Source: Artemia franciscana (lineage: Eukaryota > Arthropoda > Branchiopoda > Anostraca > Artemiidae). Taken from it: 64,000 nt of DNA. The stretch is from the NCBI RefSeq assembly GCF_032884065.1, contig NC_088865.1, positions 45,968,185 through 46,032,184 on the forward strand, given 5' to 3'. The stretch's first letter is position 1. Each line of letters starts with the position of its first letter. A program made the translations under genes and the position numbers. The notes under the pieces are model-generated. The model was not told where the DNA came from. It ran no database searches and saw only the letters and a program-made list of their open reading frames with translations. Of this stretch, positions 44,417 through 56,560 are shown piece after piece.

Positions 44417-44705
44417 ACTCTTCAAGGGAGAGGAGTTGTCATAAAAACTTTGAGACGGTTTGAAATTGAAAGCTTTAGCACGCCTCTTAAGAGTCTTTGT
44501 GGGCAATTATCCCCTCGCGCCAATTATCTCCCAAAGACAACCGATGAAAATTTTGAGAATTTGGTGAACAATTTGTTCACTAAAGTTGAAAGCTACAATA
44601 ACTATGACTTTTGGGACAACCCGACCCTACAGCTCTTGGAGCAAGGGCTACAAGTTAAGAAATTCGCCCATTGGTTACATTCAGTGTTTTTTACTGAGAA
44701 CGAGG
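44417..44705 (+). CDS. Candidate host exon, unknown protein
   Basis: A pyrimidine-rich acceptor (TTTTGTTTTTACCAAG) ends at 44416 and a donor G|GTATGT follows 44705. The exon reads TLQGRGVVIKTLRRFEIESF, STPLKSLCGQLSPRANYLPK, TTDENFENLVNNLFTKVES, YNNYDFWDNPTLQLLEQGL and QVKKFAHWLHSVFFTENEG. Even residue use, several tryptophans and helix-like spacing look like a genuine globular protein, and the open frame is only broken after the donor. It starts in phase 0 and ends in phase 1 if these sites are right. The family is not recognised and neighbouring exons were not found. Confidence 0.42.
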
Positions 44706-44739
44706 GTATGTTGTCCAGAAAGGCTAGCTACTGCTACGA

Positions 44740-45400
44740 TGCTACTGCTTGTACTTCTACTGCTACTATTTCTAGTACTACTACTACTGCTATAGCTGCT
44801 ACTACTAGAGAAAAAGGGTATAAGGTAAAAACTCTTGGCAAATGTAGGAGAGCGTGTTTAACTGGATCAATCTTTTATGTTTCACCTGAATCTTTCAGGG
44901 GAAATAATAGGTGGTGCTCGGGTTTTAAGCGGAAACTTTAAGTGAAAAATAAGTCAGATGTATGACAAACTAACAGGCACTATACGCATATTATTACTAC
45001 TACTTCAAATGCTACTCCTACTGCCACTGCTACTGTTACTACTACCACTACAAAGTCTAAGAGTATCAAGCTGAAACTTTCAAAAATATCAAGGGGGAGG
45101 TAGAATTAAATGAAAAGATACTATGTAGATAAAAGATGTACAGGTGGAGTTTTGACAATATCAGAGGAACAGATTAGAATATTCAGGTGAAACACTAACA
45201 GCATGTTGAAAGGGATCTTTATGTAATAAAGCGCACTATGAATATTTAAGTACTACTAGAAGCAGTACTAATACTGATACTGCTACTATTGGCTCTATTA
45301 TGAAGGCTAATGACACTCAGTTAAAACTTTCCGGAGTTATTGAGGGGGATGTTGGACTGAATCTAAACACACTATGTGTATGCAGTTTATATGTGCCATT
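44740..45400 (+). repeat. Tandem array of (ACT)n-cored repeat, three units of about 250 bp
   Basis: An (ACT/GCT)n-type core begins at about 44746, 44993 and 45249. Each is followed by a tail resembling AAGGCTAATGACACTCAG, TTAAAACTTTCCGGAG and TTGAGGGGGATGTTG. Spacing is 247 and 256 bases. The same unit occurs as two inverted single copies at 11.0-12.14 kb. Class unknown. Confidence 0.7.
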
Positions 45401-46068
45401 GTTTGTAGCTCTAAAGGAAAAAAACAATTGGTGTCTTTGGAAGGTTTTAAGAGCTTAATTACAAAATTGAAGTATTGAAAATAAGAAAAGAGCGAAAAAA
45501 ATTTCTGACCTTGAAATTCTGTTTTTAGATATGTGCGTGAAATAAAGAGTGAGAAATATTGATGAGAAAGGAATATAGATTTTTGAATGAAAAAGAATAA
45601 TCTAGAATCATTGTGTATATAATTCAGCCCCCCATCTTCAAAAAAAATAAAGCGGCTTTTCTTTCTTATTTTAAATTTGTGGTGAAAATTAGATTATTCA
45701 ATGTTTAGAAGTAATTTTTTGCTTGTTTTGAGTTATTGCTACCAGTGAAAGAAGGAGAAATGGGATTGAAAACAACAAAAGAGAAATAACATTGGACTAT
45801 CAACAGATAACACTGTAAAAACGAGATAAGTCTTGCGGCATAATAGAAGAAGGCCTCTCCCCACGAACAGGATAACAGATGAAGTAAAACTACAATTCTT
45901 AAATCGTACTTTTTCTAATATTAAATATTATGCTTTTCTAAAGTTTCAGCAGATTATTGGGTAATCAACTCGTTTTAATTGTTATTTAAAATGAAAAGGA
46001 GTGTTCACAACAACAAATATTTCAGTATTACTATGAATCTGGGTTATCCCTTTGTTTATATTCACTTC
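45401..46068. other. Spacer, no gene recognised
   Basis: AT-rich spacer between the tandem repeat and the LINE. Confidence 0.4.
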
Positions 46069-49000
46069 AAAAAGGACTTGGGGTCGCTGGGGGTCTATAA
46101 TAGAAAATGAGGCACCCTTGCCCGGGGCCATAATTGCAGGTGGAGGAGAGAGAAAACCCCTCAAATGTACACTCAGCAGGGCCCAACGGCGTGTCTAGAG
46201 GTCCCATGAGTTACAAACCTTCTCCCAGTAATGGCTTAAAATGCTTGGTGACGCAGAACACTATCGCGGGATGATCCGTAATAGGAGGACAACTGCGGCA
46301 GCGTTTTAGATCCAGATCTAAATTATAGCTTAGAAAACGACACAGCATTTGTATGGGATGTTGATTAATGGATAAATCTTCAGGACTTGGTCTGGTTTGA
46401 CGGGCGTTAACGGGATGAAAAAACCTCTTCCTAGGTAATTTATCTACTATGGGTTGTCTCCCCGTAGTAGCATAATATTTGTAGACATGAATGTATTGAG
46501 TCAAAGGGAATAGGCTGTCTGTGCAGGATTTTGACTCTTGTTGACAGAAGAACATCGCCAAGTACTGAAAACAATGTTATGACCAAGATGGGCCCAGAAT
46601 CGCTCAAAGCCTCTATTTATACTGGAGGTCCCAGGGACTTCTTGCTGTCAGGCTTTAAGCCGGCTTAAGCGCCTAAGTATAAACTTGAGAAGATAGGTGA
46701 TTCTCGTCCTTCACTGGTATCAGGGACCATTACTTTTCCTGAAGTCAATATAATTTCAATGATTTAAAGAACATGAAAATTGGAAATTGGGATGTTACAA
46801 CGTTAAAATAACTATCGTATCTACATTTTGATTGACGAATTTGGCGATTCAAACTGGACTTATTAGGATTTTCAGAAAATTATATCTAAGGGGTAGGAAC
46901 CATGAAATTAGGTGATACAGAAATGGTTTTACTCAGGCAGCAAGGATAGGGTATATAGACAGAGAGCAGGGCTATCAAGAATAAAGAAGCTGATAAGTCT
47001 TGTATAGGTTAGGAAGGCGTTAATAATAGAATACTAATTACTCATTTTATGACTAAGAAGTTCAGGGTATCAGTTATTGTAGTAAATGCTCCTGTAGAAC
47101 CAGCTAACGGAGATAATAGTGACTCGGGTGAATTTTACCTACATGATCCCAGGTAGAAATATGATAATTGACTAGGATATTTTAACGCCCAGTTCGGTAG
47201 AAATAAGGATAGATGGTATCCTAGCCTAGGAAAATTTGTTGTAGAAAAAGAAAACAGCAATAGCTACAGTTTTTGTAGGTATAACAATCTACTTATAACC
47301 AATACGGTGATTGGTCATAATACGGCCCATAAATTAACATGCTATTAAAATGATCGTAAGGCAGAAAACGTTGTTGAAAACAGAAAAAATAGTAAGCCAA
47401 AGACTGGCAGGATCAATATAAGATACTAGGGTTTATAGGAGTGGTGCTATTAATGTTGAAGGTAAAGATCAACCTCTTATAGCGTCTAGGGTTAATTTAA
47501 AGGTGAAATATCGGAGAGTTAACTACCTTCCGAGAAGTTATGATGTTGGAACACTCCAGGATGATAATTTGAAAGAAACTTTCCAAGAACAGTTGAATAC
47601 TAAACTTGAGAATTTAATTTTTGAAAATTTTAAAGCTGGTTGGAATAATCTTAGAAAAACAATTTGTAAGGTTGCTGATGGGGTTTTAAGGAAGAAAGAT
47701 AGGGCTGCAGCTAGGAATTATAGCAAAAAGGCTTATGTTTAATAGATTGGAGAAGGGGCCTGTACAACAATTAAAGTTAAAGATAGGAGGCCACAATTAG
47801 TGATAAGGAAAGAGTTAAAGAGGGTTGAGCAGAACAATTTTAGAATGTGCTAAAGCGAGTTAGAGTTGCAGTAAAAGATATAGAGGAAACTGAAAAAGTT
47901 TGTGATACCTTGGATGTGAAGGAGTATTTATTTGTAAGGAAGAATTAGAGACAGTACTAAAAGATATAAAAAATAATAAGAATCTAGGTATTGATAGTGT
48001 GGTGAATGAGTGTCTTAAATATTGTGCTTCTGAAGTTAGAAATAAGTTAATGAAGATTATGAACATGATTATTGAAAAGAGAAGAAGCACCTAACGATTT
48101 TAGGAAAACCTAAATTGAAACCACTGTAATAAGAAAGGTGATACGAGTGATTGCGGTAATTATCGAGGCATTAGTCTGGTTTCTGTAGGTTGCAAATTAC
48201 TTAGTAATATGAAACTTTTTAGACTGAGAGATGCTTTAGGCAAAGTTTTAAGAGAAGAACAGTACGGTTTTAGAAAAAGTTAGAGGATGTGTCGCACAAA
48301 TTTTCGCTCATAGGTTAATAATTGAGAAGTGCCTGAGTTGTCGAACATCTTTGGTCCTCAGTTTAATAGATTATGAGCAAGCGTCTGATTCTGTTGATAG
48401 AAGAGCTTTAGAAAAGGTCTTATCCTTGTATGGTATACCAGACAAATACATTAAAGTGATTAGTGCTATCTAGAGCAATGACACTGTTTCGGTTAAGGTA
48501 GGAAATAAGGTTAGCAGCTGGTTTTGTGCTAAATCAGGAGTTAAGCAGGGTTGTGTTCTATTCCCCTTTATATAGATCATTTTGATGGAATTTACTTTAA
48601 GGAGCACACTAAAGGCAATGGAAGACCAGGGAACCAAATTGAGAAAAAAAACCTCCTGGACTTAGATTATGCTGACGTTTTAAGCACCGTTGATGAAAGT
48701 GTGAGCAAAATGAGTGAATTTTTAGAGGTTTTAAGAGTTCAGGTTGCTATAATAGGTTTGAAAATTAATGTTAAGAAGACTAAGTCACTAAGGCTAGGAA
48801 TAAGTGAAAATGAAAGGTAAATGGTAACGTTGGGTAACAAAAAGAATGATCAGGTATCTTACCTAGGTAGTATTATTTGTAAAGACGGTGGGAGCAGTGA
48901 AGATATTAAAATTGGAATAGCCAAGGGTTTGGGTGTTTTTTTTACAGTTGAAAAAAGTTTGGAAAAATAGGAAGATAAGTCTGCAAACCAAGATTTGAAT

Positions 49001-49485
49001 ATTAGAAGCTGCAGTGATGACAGTGGTATCTGCCGTGAAGCTAAGGCACTCTGAAATGAGGATGAAGATTTGCTAGATGTTTTCCAGAGAAATTACCTTC
49101 AGATTGTTCTGGGTACCCGGCTAACTGACCGTATTTCAAACAGTAGGATGCGCAAAAAATATGGTTCAATCCTGCTTTCTAAGGCTATGATGAAAGAAAA
49201 AATAAAATAGCTAGGACATATTGTGCAGATGAAGGATGACAAATTACCGAAAATTGTCCTTTTCGAACAACCGTATAGGGCTAAACCGAAAGCAGTGCCT
49301 CCTCATTTGGAGTGGGAATACATCATAAAGAAAGATTTAAAGGAAATGGGAACTTCCCGCGTATTTGTCGAGAGGGAGACATGGAATAGATTGGAATAGA
49401 GGAGGAGCGTGCGTAGCTGTGTTGAAATCAGGTTGGCTTTGTGCTGTGGTGAGTTGTTAGTAGTATTAATAGTAAAAAGGACTTG
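46069..49485 (+). mobile_element. RTE-like LINE family B, decayed near full-length copy
   Basis: The element proper is 46081-49473 (3.4 kb), bounded by the 12-bp direct repeat AAAAAGGACTTG at 46069-46080 and 49474-49485. A 700-bp GC-richer 5' region has no long sense frame. Coding begins near 46773 with MKIGNWDVTTLK, an endonuclease start. The 3' end is CVEIR-like coding followed by a (TAG/TTA)n tail (about 49453-49473). The 3' fragments at 15.0 and 51.4 kb belong to the same family. The length and end type fit RTE-like LINEs. Many stops and shifts show an old insertion. Confidence 0.78.
46773..49410 (+). pseudogene. LINE family B endonuclease and reverse transcriptase
   Basis: Readable islands in several frames: endonuclease ITHFMTKKFRVSVIVVNAPV (about 47038-47100) and LGYFNAQFGRNKDRWYPSL; linker EEQYGFRKS (near 48255); motif A LIDYEQASDSVDRRALEKV (about 48365); then LDLDYADVLSTVDESVSKM (about 48657), where the catalytic pair is reduced to one Asp. 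The C-terminal domain follows (EFLEVLRVQVAIIGLKINVK; VLGTRLTDRISNSRM). Many stops interrupt every frame. No enzyme can be made. Confidence 0.8.
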
Positions 49486-49689
49486 CGTTCAGAAAACAAT
49501 ATCAAAGGTTCTTTTAGGTAGGAACGTTAAAACTGCTTCTGAACTACTTCTAAAAGCGTCATATCCATAAAGGTACACATTTCATATGAGACATATAAGA
49601 CATATTACAGATAGGGACATTAAAAACGCTTCTAAACTACTTATATAATAGTGACGTCAAAATCATTCGTTTCTGAGGAATTATGATAT

Positions 49690-50720
49690 TGTTTTGAAAA
49701 TTAAAGCAATCAAAACAGAACCTCATGTTTACATAAGCCAGTCAAAGGGAAATCCATGTTTAAAATAATCCATGAGCCTAAGATTACAATCACTGGTACC
49801 ACTATATCCCCCACCAAAAAAATCCCCACAGGAATATTTCCCCCAGAAAATTGATCTCCAGAAAGTTCTATCCAGAAAATCTCTACGTATAAAACTGGTC
49901 AGCAAAAGTGAAATTAAGACAAACAAAAAATGAAGAACAGAGGGGATTCTGGAATATTCTACCTATTACCCAGAATAAATGTAGAATATAGTCTGGAATC
50001 GAGTAGTTCGTGGTAACGAACTATCAGTGAGGACCAACCTGGGGCAATAGTAAACAAAACTAAAAAAAAAATAAAATATTGATAAGAAATAATGCAAACG
50101 AATAGGCTTTAATGATGATTCCCGACATACAAGGTTCATTAAACTTAATGCTACATGTTTAACAGTACGACCCTAAGAAAATATTCCTAATTTTCGAAAA
50201 ACGGGAAAACATTCCCAAAAAGGCAAGTGATTTCAATGAAAATTGTATAATTACATTCAGCATATTGGAGAAAGCCTTACAGTGGAGGTTTTAACCATTC
50301 ATAGAAGAGAATGCTTATACACTCCTGAGTAAAAAGATCTTCCTATCTAAAAAGATGTGGAATTTTATATTTTTCTTAGAACAAAGATTTTCTATTTGTG
50401 TTTTTTTTCTTTACCCGGGGTTGACCGTATCAAATCGATGGTTCTCCATGATTGGAAGAAGGCTCTTTCGAACAGAAATTAAAAGGTGTAGAGCCCTTTT
50501 AAAGTGACCAGAAAGATTTTGTCACAAAAAGTTGCACTTTCTGCCACTTTGTGGAACCAAACTATGACTTTACCCCATGGAAAACAAAGTTACTATCGAT
50601 TGAACATTGTGAGTTTTCGAGTAGGTTTAAAAGTATCAAAACTATATATTGAGCTTCCGAGTTACAGAGAAGTAATAATGCACGATTGTGCATTTGTTTC
50701 CTAAAAGTTACGTAGTGTAA
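49690..50720 (+). repeat. Dispersed repeat family 2, copy 3 (decayed), with CCCC-rich flank
   Basis: GAGTAGTTCGTGGTAACGAA at about 50003 and GGCAATAGTAAACAAAAC match the start of copy 2 at 22.7 kb. Later parts (near 50230-50530, with CATAGAAGAGAATGC and GATTGGAAGAAGGCTC) match its body weakly. The preceding 49.74-49.93 kb has short AATCCCC/GGAA blocks shared with 53.55-53.75 kb. No boundaries are certain. Confidence 0.5.
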
Positions 50721-50953
50721 ACAAGAGACAGTACATAGTCCAGTCCAAAAAATAGTTCAGACTAGACAACTTTAAGATATTTGCCTTGTGGGCAATGTGG
50801 GCAATTACTTTTTTGTAAACAGGGCTTGATAATTAATTGATAGCTTTCTTTACTATTTAGAATAAGGAACTTGTTCAATTTATAATTTTTTGGTTCTGAC
50901 TATGAGTTTAAGACATTTCTATTTATATTAAATTAGAAAAAAAGTATTTAAAA

Positions 50954-51190
50954 GTGCTCCAGACGCGTTATGCTTGTAAGCCTAGTCGATGCGTTCTCGA
51001 TCACAAGAAGTGTGACCTGGCATCAAGCATTATTGTCCTAGGAAGACCGTCAAGAGTGGAGCAACATCCGACCCGTCAGATGAAAAATTTAATCGGTAAA
51101 ATGAATCACGCAAAGCTCCACTGTTTTACCGTAATGCCTCTAATCGGTACAGGACCAAGCCCACAAGAAATATTTACCCGTACTTCTTAG
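50954..51190 (+). CDS. Candidate host exon ending in a stop, unknown
   Basis: The frame reads LQTRYACKPSRCVLDHKKCD, LASSIIVLGRPSRVEQHPTR, QMKNLIGKMNHAKLHCFTVM, PLIGTGPSPQEIFTRTS and stops at 51188-51190. Base composition rises clearly over the AT-rich flanks and there are four cysteines. Possible acceptors (TTTAAAAG, TGCTCCAG) lie just upstream at 50955-50971. The first codons might therefore be intron, and the track of real coding may begin a few residues later. No family recognised; a chance frame or repeat fragment cannot be excluded. Confidence 0.3.
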   Translation: MLQTRYACKPSRCVLDHKKCDLASSIIVLGRPSRVEQHPTRQMKNLIGKMNHAKLHCFTVMPLIGTGPSPQEIFTRTS

Positions 51191-51419
51191 TCCCAACCTA
51201 TTATTTCCGTGCAATTCTAGTATAGGGTAACTCTTCTACAGTTGCCAATAATTACATATTTACAAATATTTTTCTGAACTTTATCATTACTTACCATCGT
51301 GGATCTACTCCCCAAAACAAGAAAAAGGATTAAAAAATAAAAATGTAAAAATAAATACTATAGGTTATTTTACTAAATAGATTATCCTTATATTTGGAAT
51401 ATAGGTAGAATACTCCACA

Positions 51420-52205
51420 ATGAGCAAAATGAATGAATTTTTAGAGGTTTTGCGAGTTCAGGGTGCTAGAATAGGCTTGAAAATTAATGTTAAGAAGACT
51501 AAGTCACTAAGACTAGGAATAAGTGAAGATGAAAAGGCGACGTTGGGTAGTGAAAAGATTGATCAGGTTGGCAGCTTCACTTACCTTGGCAGTATTATTA
51601 GTAAAGATGGTGGGAGCAGTGAAGATGTTAAAAGTAGAATAGCTAAGGCTCAGGGTGTTTTTTCACAGTTAAAAAAAGTTTGGAAGAATAGAAGGATAAG
51701 TCTGCAAACCAAGATTAAAATAATGGAAGCTACAGTGATGACAGTGGTCAAAAATCGCTCTGAAGCATGGGTACTCCGAAAAGCAGATGAAAATTTACTA
51801 GATGTCTTCCAGAGAAATTGCCGGGTACCCGTTCTGGGTACCCGGCTGAATGAACGTATTTCAAACGGTAGGTTGTACGATAAATATGGTTCAATCCTGC
51901 TTTCTAGGGCTATAATGAAACACAGATTGAGATGGCTAGGCCACGTTCTGCGGATGAAGGATGACAGATTGCTGGAGATTGTCCTTTTTGGCCAACCATC
52001 TGGGGCTACACGGAAAGCAGGTTGTCCTCGTCTGGGTTTGGAAGGATGTCATAAATAAAGATTTAAAGGAAATGGGAACTTCCTGGGAGGCTGTAAAGAG
52101 GGTGGCCTTGAATAGATTAGGTTGGAGGAGGAGCGTGCGTAGCTGTGTTGGCCTCAGGCGGCTTAGTGCTGCAGTGAGTTATTATTATTATTATTAGTAC
52201 TATTA
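51420..52205 (+). mobile_element. LINE 3' fragment, family B
   Basis: 5'-truncated at about 51420 (from the region after the catalytic Asp motif). It reads MNEFLEVLRVQGARIGLKIN, GSFTYLGSIISKDGG, SEAWVLRKADENLLDVFQRN, RLRWLGHVLRMKDDRLLEI. The frame changes near 52040 by one base relative to the 15-kb copy and continues NKDLKEMGTSWEAVKRVALN to AAVSY. It ends in a (TTA)n and (TAG)n tail (52176-52205). A local GGGTACCC duplication is visible near 51823-51842. It is the best-preserved family-B fragment here. No target duplication recognised. Confidence 0.85.
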
Positions 52206-53103
<898 letters not shown>

Positions 53104-54139
53104 GGTGTAGCTAATCTTTGGGTAATGTTTGAAAAAGAGCATTATAGCATGTATCTTTTTTGTCTTTGCTAACATATTATTAAACATGGAAAACAAAAAA
53201 ATGTGCCGAGTAGTACAAGGCATAAAAATACGTCAGAGAACCTAGAATATCATAATGTATGATAAAACCGTTCAATTACTAGTAAGAAAATAACTGATAT
53301 TCCTTCGTGATTGAAGACAAAGCCTGCATTTTATCATACCGTTGGCTTTCTTCAAAAATGAAAAGACAGTTTTTTTTAAATAGAAACATTGTAATTACGT
53401 TACTTCTTTTTTTTTTTTTCCACCAAGTAACTCACTATATGAAAAAAAAATCTGCTATAGCACTTGAATTCTGTCGTTCTCATTGCCAGGGCTTGGCTCT
53501 AGCACAATATGTTAAGAAGCAATTATGAATAGTCTGATTTATATATATGTTCAGTAGCAAGCAGCCTACCGGGGTGATAGGCAAATTCCCTGTGGGGAAT
53601 TACCCCCCTCCCTGAAAACTTCCCTGGAAGATTCTCAAGTCGAAACAATTCCCCATAAAATCACCGATAAAAAAGTACCTCGTGGAAAATCCCCACGAGA
53701 AAAAATCCCCCTAGTAAGAAACTGAGCAGCCAAAGAGAAAAGCAAAACAATTAAAAATATTGATGAAAACTGGAACTTTCGGAATATTTTGCCTATTTTC
53801 TAAAATATACGCAGAATATGATGCGTAGAATATATGAGGCGCAATAGTATTCATTTTTATTTTAATTCGATTTTACTATTTTTGTGGTTAAGATAATAGT
53901 AAAAGAAAATAATTAAAAAATATAAAGATAGTCGTAACTGTAGAAGGGCTGACATATGATTGAAGCACACAGAAATAACACGCTGGGACTAAGGAGTAAG
54001 ATTAATTACTTCCAGTAGAAATGGTCTGGTACTGACCAGAGGCGTCATTAGCAAAACCGTATAACTGAACTATGAATGTTACCAACTGGTTGGTCATTTT
54101 TACTGACTGATTTGGGTGATACTGCAATTAATATCTATA
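53104..54139. other. Spacer with a short CCCC/GGGG dispersed repeat
   Basis: About 53550-53870 consists of short palindromic blocks such as TTCCCTGTGGGGAATT and ATCCCCACGAGAAAAA, followed by GCGCAATAGTA, related to 49.74-50.05 kb. The remainder has no recognised gene. Confidence 0.45.
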
Positions 54140-56560
54140 TCTATCTATATAGAAATAAAAATAAGTAGTATGTTTGTTTGTTTGTACGCATTTGACGTCA
54201 TTACAAGTATATAAGGCTTTGTATATGACGTCATTATAAGTATATAAGGGGGCGATTCAAAGAGAAATTTTAGTATAAATCCTGCAATGGCAGACGAAAC
54301 AGCCGAGGAAGCTACTCAAAGAGTTAATTCAAAGAGAAATTTTAGTATAAATCCTACAAATGCAAAAGAAACAGCCGAGGAAGCTGTTCGAAGAGTTAAT
54401 TAAAAGAGAAATTTTAAAATAAATCCTACAATGGCAGAAGAAACAGCCGAGGAAGCTACCCAAAGAGTTAATGCCAAAAGGCTTTCGGCTAATAGAGAAA
54501 GTAAGAAAAGAAAGCGTGCCGAGGAATCACAAGAACAGCGTGAAAACAGGCTTGCGTCTCAAACAGAAATTACAAAAAAAACCGTGCCATAATATAACAA
54601 GAACAACGTGAAAACAGGCTCGCGGCTCAAAGAGAAATTACCAAAAAAATCGTGCCGAGGAATTACAAGAACAACGTGAAAACAGGCTTGAGGCTCAAAG
54701 AGATAATGAAAAAAGAAAACGTGCCGAGGAATCACAAGAGCAACCTGAAAATTATCGCCTGGCATTCAGGTACAGCCCAGTCGATGATTATAGCTTGAGT
54801 AGATGTGTTCAAATCGGGACTATGTTTAAAATTTGTCCCTACTGCAAGGACTTGAAATTTAATTGTGAAACAATGGGAATTTGCGCATCAGGAAAAGTTA
54901 AACTTCCTCATCTGGCTGCACCACCAAAGCCATTGAAGACTTTGCTTACTGGAACTACTACAGAATTTAAGCGTTTTTTATCAGACATCAGAAAATATAA
55001 CTAATGTTTCCAAATGACGTCGTTTGGTGCCCAATTTGAAAATCAAGATCAATTTATGCCTACTTTCAAAGTAAAAGGGCAAATTTATCATAGATCAGGC
55101 TTCGTTCCACCATTTTCAGATGAGAATAATAAATTTTTACAACTATACTTCATTAGTGATAGCAATTTTGAATTGAATGCACGTTGCGAAATTTCTCCCG
55201 ACGTTGAAAGGTCTATCGTTTCCCAATAGCAACATCTTTTCCACGAGAACAATGATTTAGTGCCCCTGTTTAAAACAGCAATCGATGTGATGCCTAATGA
55301 TACGCATAAAATTGTTATTTCCGCTGACAAAACGCCTATTGGCGAACATGTGCGTAGGTACAATGCTCCAAATCTCGACGAAGTGGCAATCGTTATGGTT
55401 GGTGATCAGTTTTTACCTCAAGATATTATTCTTCATAAGCGAAACGCTCAGTTGGTAAGAATTGCTGAAATTCATCAATGCTACGATGCCCTACAATATC
55501 CTATCATTTTTTGGGATGGAGCCGACTGGTATCACTTCACTAATAAATTGATAGATCCATCCACTAACAAACAAACGGATAAGAAATGCAGTGCAATGAA
55601 TTATTATTCCTATAGACTAATGATTCGTCCCAATGACGGAAATTATATTTTAAAATGCCATCTATTGTTTCACCAATACATCGTTAATATGTATGCAAAT
55701 ATTGAATCAGAACGTTTGCTATTTATCCGTCTGAATCAGACCAAGCTCCACTCTGAACAATACATTCATTTGCGAAATGCTGTTGTAAATGACGGTAATA
55801 CAATTAACGTTGGAAGATAAACGATTTTACCTTCGTCATATGCTGGCAGTCTCCGTCATATGCATGAATATGCCGAAGATGCTGTTGCGTATGTTCGTCT
55901 GTATGGTCGTCCACATTTGTTTATTACATTTACATGTATTCAATCTTGGGACGTGATACAGCAGCTTTTACTTCAAGGACAATCGGCGTTTCAAAGACAT
56001 GACATTTCCGCTGAAATACCTGGTGAAAATGTCTTTAAGGGCTTATATGATATTGCGGTACAAAATATGATATATGGACCTTGCGGTGCACTGAATGAAA
56101 AATCACCATGCATGGCCAAAGGAAGATGCACAAAGGAATATCCTCGACTTTTAGTACCCAACACAATTACCGGCAATGATGGTTACCCACTATATAGAAG
56201 AAGATCTACTGAAGATGACGGTAAAACAGCAATAATAAAGAAGCATAACGGTCCACCATCGAAGTGGATAACCAGTGGGTTTTTCCATATTCACCTTTAT
56301 TATCAAAAACATTTAATGCGCACATAAACGTTGAATGCTGTAACTCCGTAAACGCAATCAAACACATATATAAATACATCAACAAAGGCAGCAACATGGC
56401 AGTTTTTGGCTTGCAGTCCGAGATCAGTGATATCCCTGTGTCCCTATGATATATTCCATGTGGGTCGTCATATGTGTCTCGATGTCTCGGTCTGTAATTT
56501 CTCTTTGAGCGTCCTGGTCGTCATTCATATTCCTTGTGTTCCGGTGTCCCGGTCTGTATT
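54140..56560 (+). mobile_element. Plus-strand Helitron copy keeping Rep tyrosine region
   Basis: The 5' end TCTATCTATATAGAAATAAA starts near 54140, with TGACGTCA motifs at about 54194 and 54225. Leader modules, a Rep region, and a switch to minisatellite at about 56430 follow. There is no helicase and no 3' end before it abuts a minus-strand copy. It is non-autonomous. Confidence 0.8.
54280..56449 (+). pseudogene. Helitron Rep, with HUH segment deleted
   Basis: Leader repeats (MADETAEEATQRVNSKRNF, three times, with a stop at about 54400) and KR-rich modules with shifts lead into the Rep frames. These read DDYSLSRCVQIGTMFKICPY; MTSFGAQFENQDQFMPTF (after a stop near 55001); stops at about 55227 and 55818; then MHEYAEDAVAYVRLYGRPHL and FITFTCIQSWDVIQQLL. 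After QRHDISAE the sequence jumps to IPGENVFKGLYDIAVQNM, omitting the HUH nuclease motif. MIYGPCGALNEKSPCMAKGR follows. After a frame change it reads HIYKYINKGSNMAVFG, the tyrosine-bearing region that carries out strand transfer. Helicase is absent. Confidence 0.85.

Noticed and set aside
46211-46561. 116-codon minus-strand frame in the 5' part of the decayed LINE
   Set aside because: Antisense to the probable LINE 5' region, without recognisable domain.
51420-51442. Target duplication for the LINE fragment based on TACTC at both flanks
   Set aside because: Only five bases match and positions do not abut the element ends.
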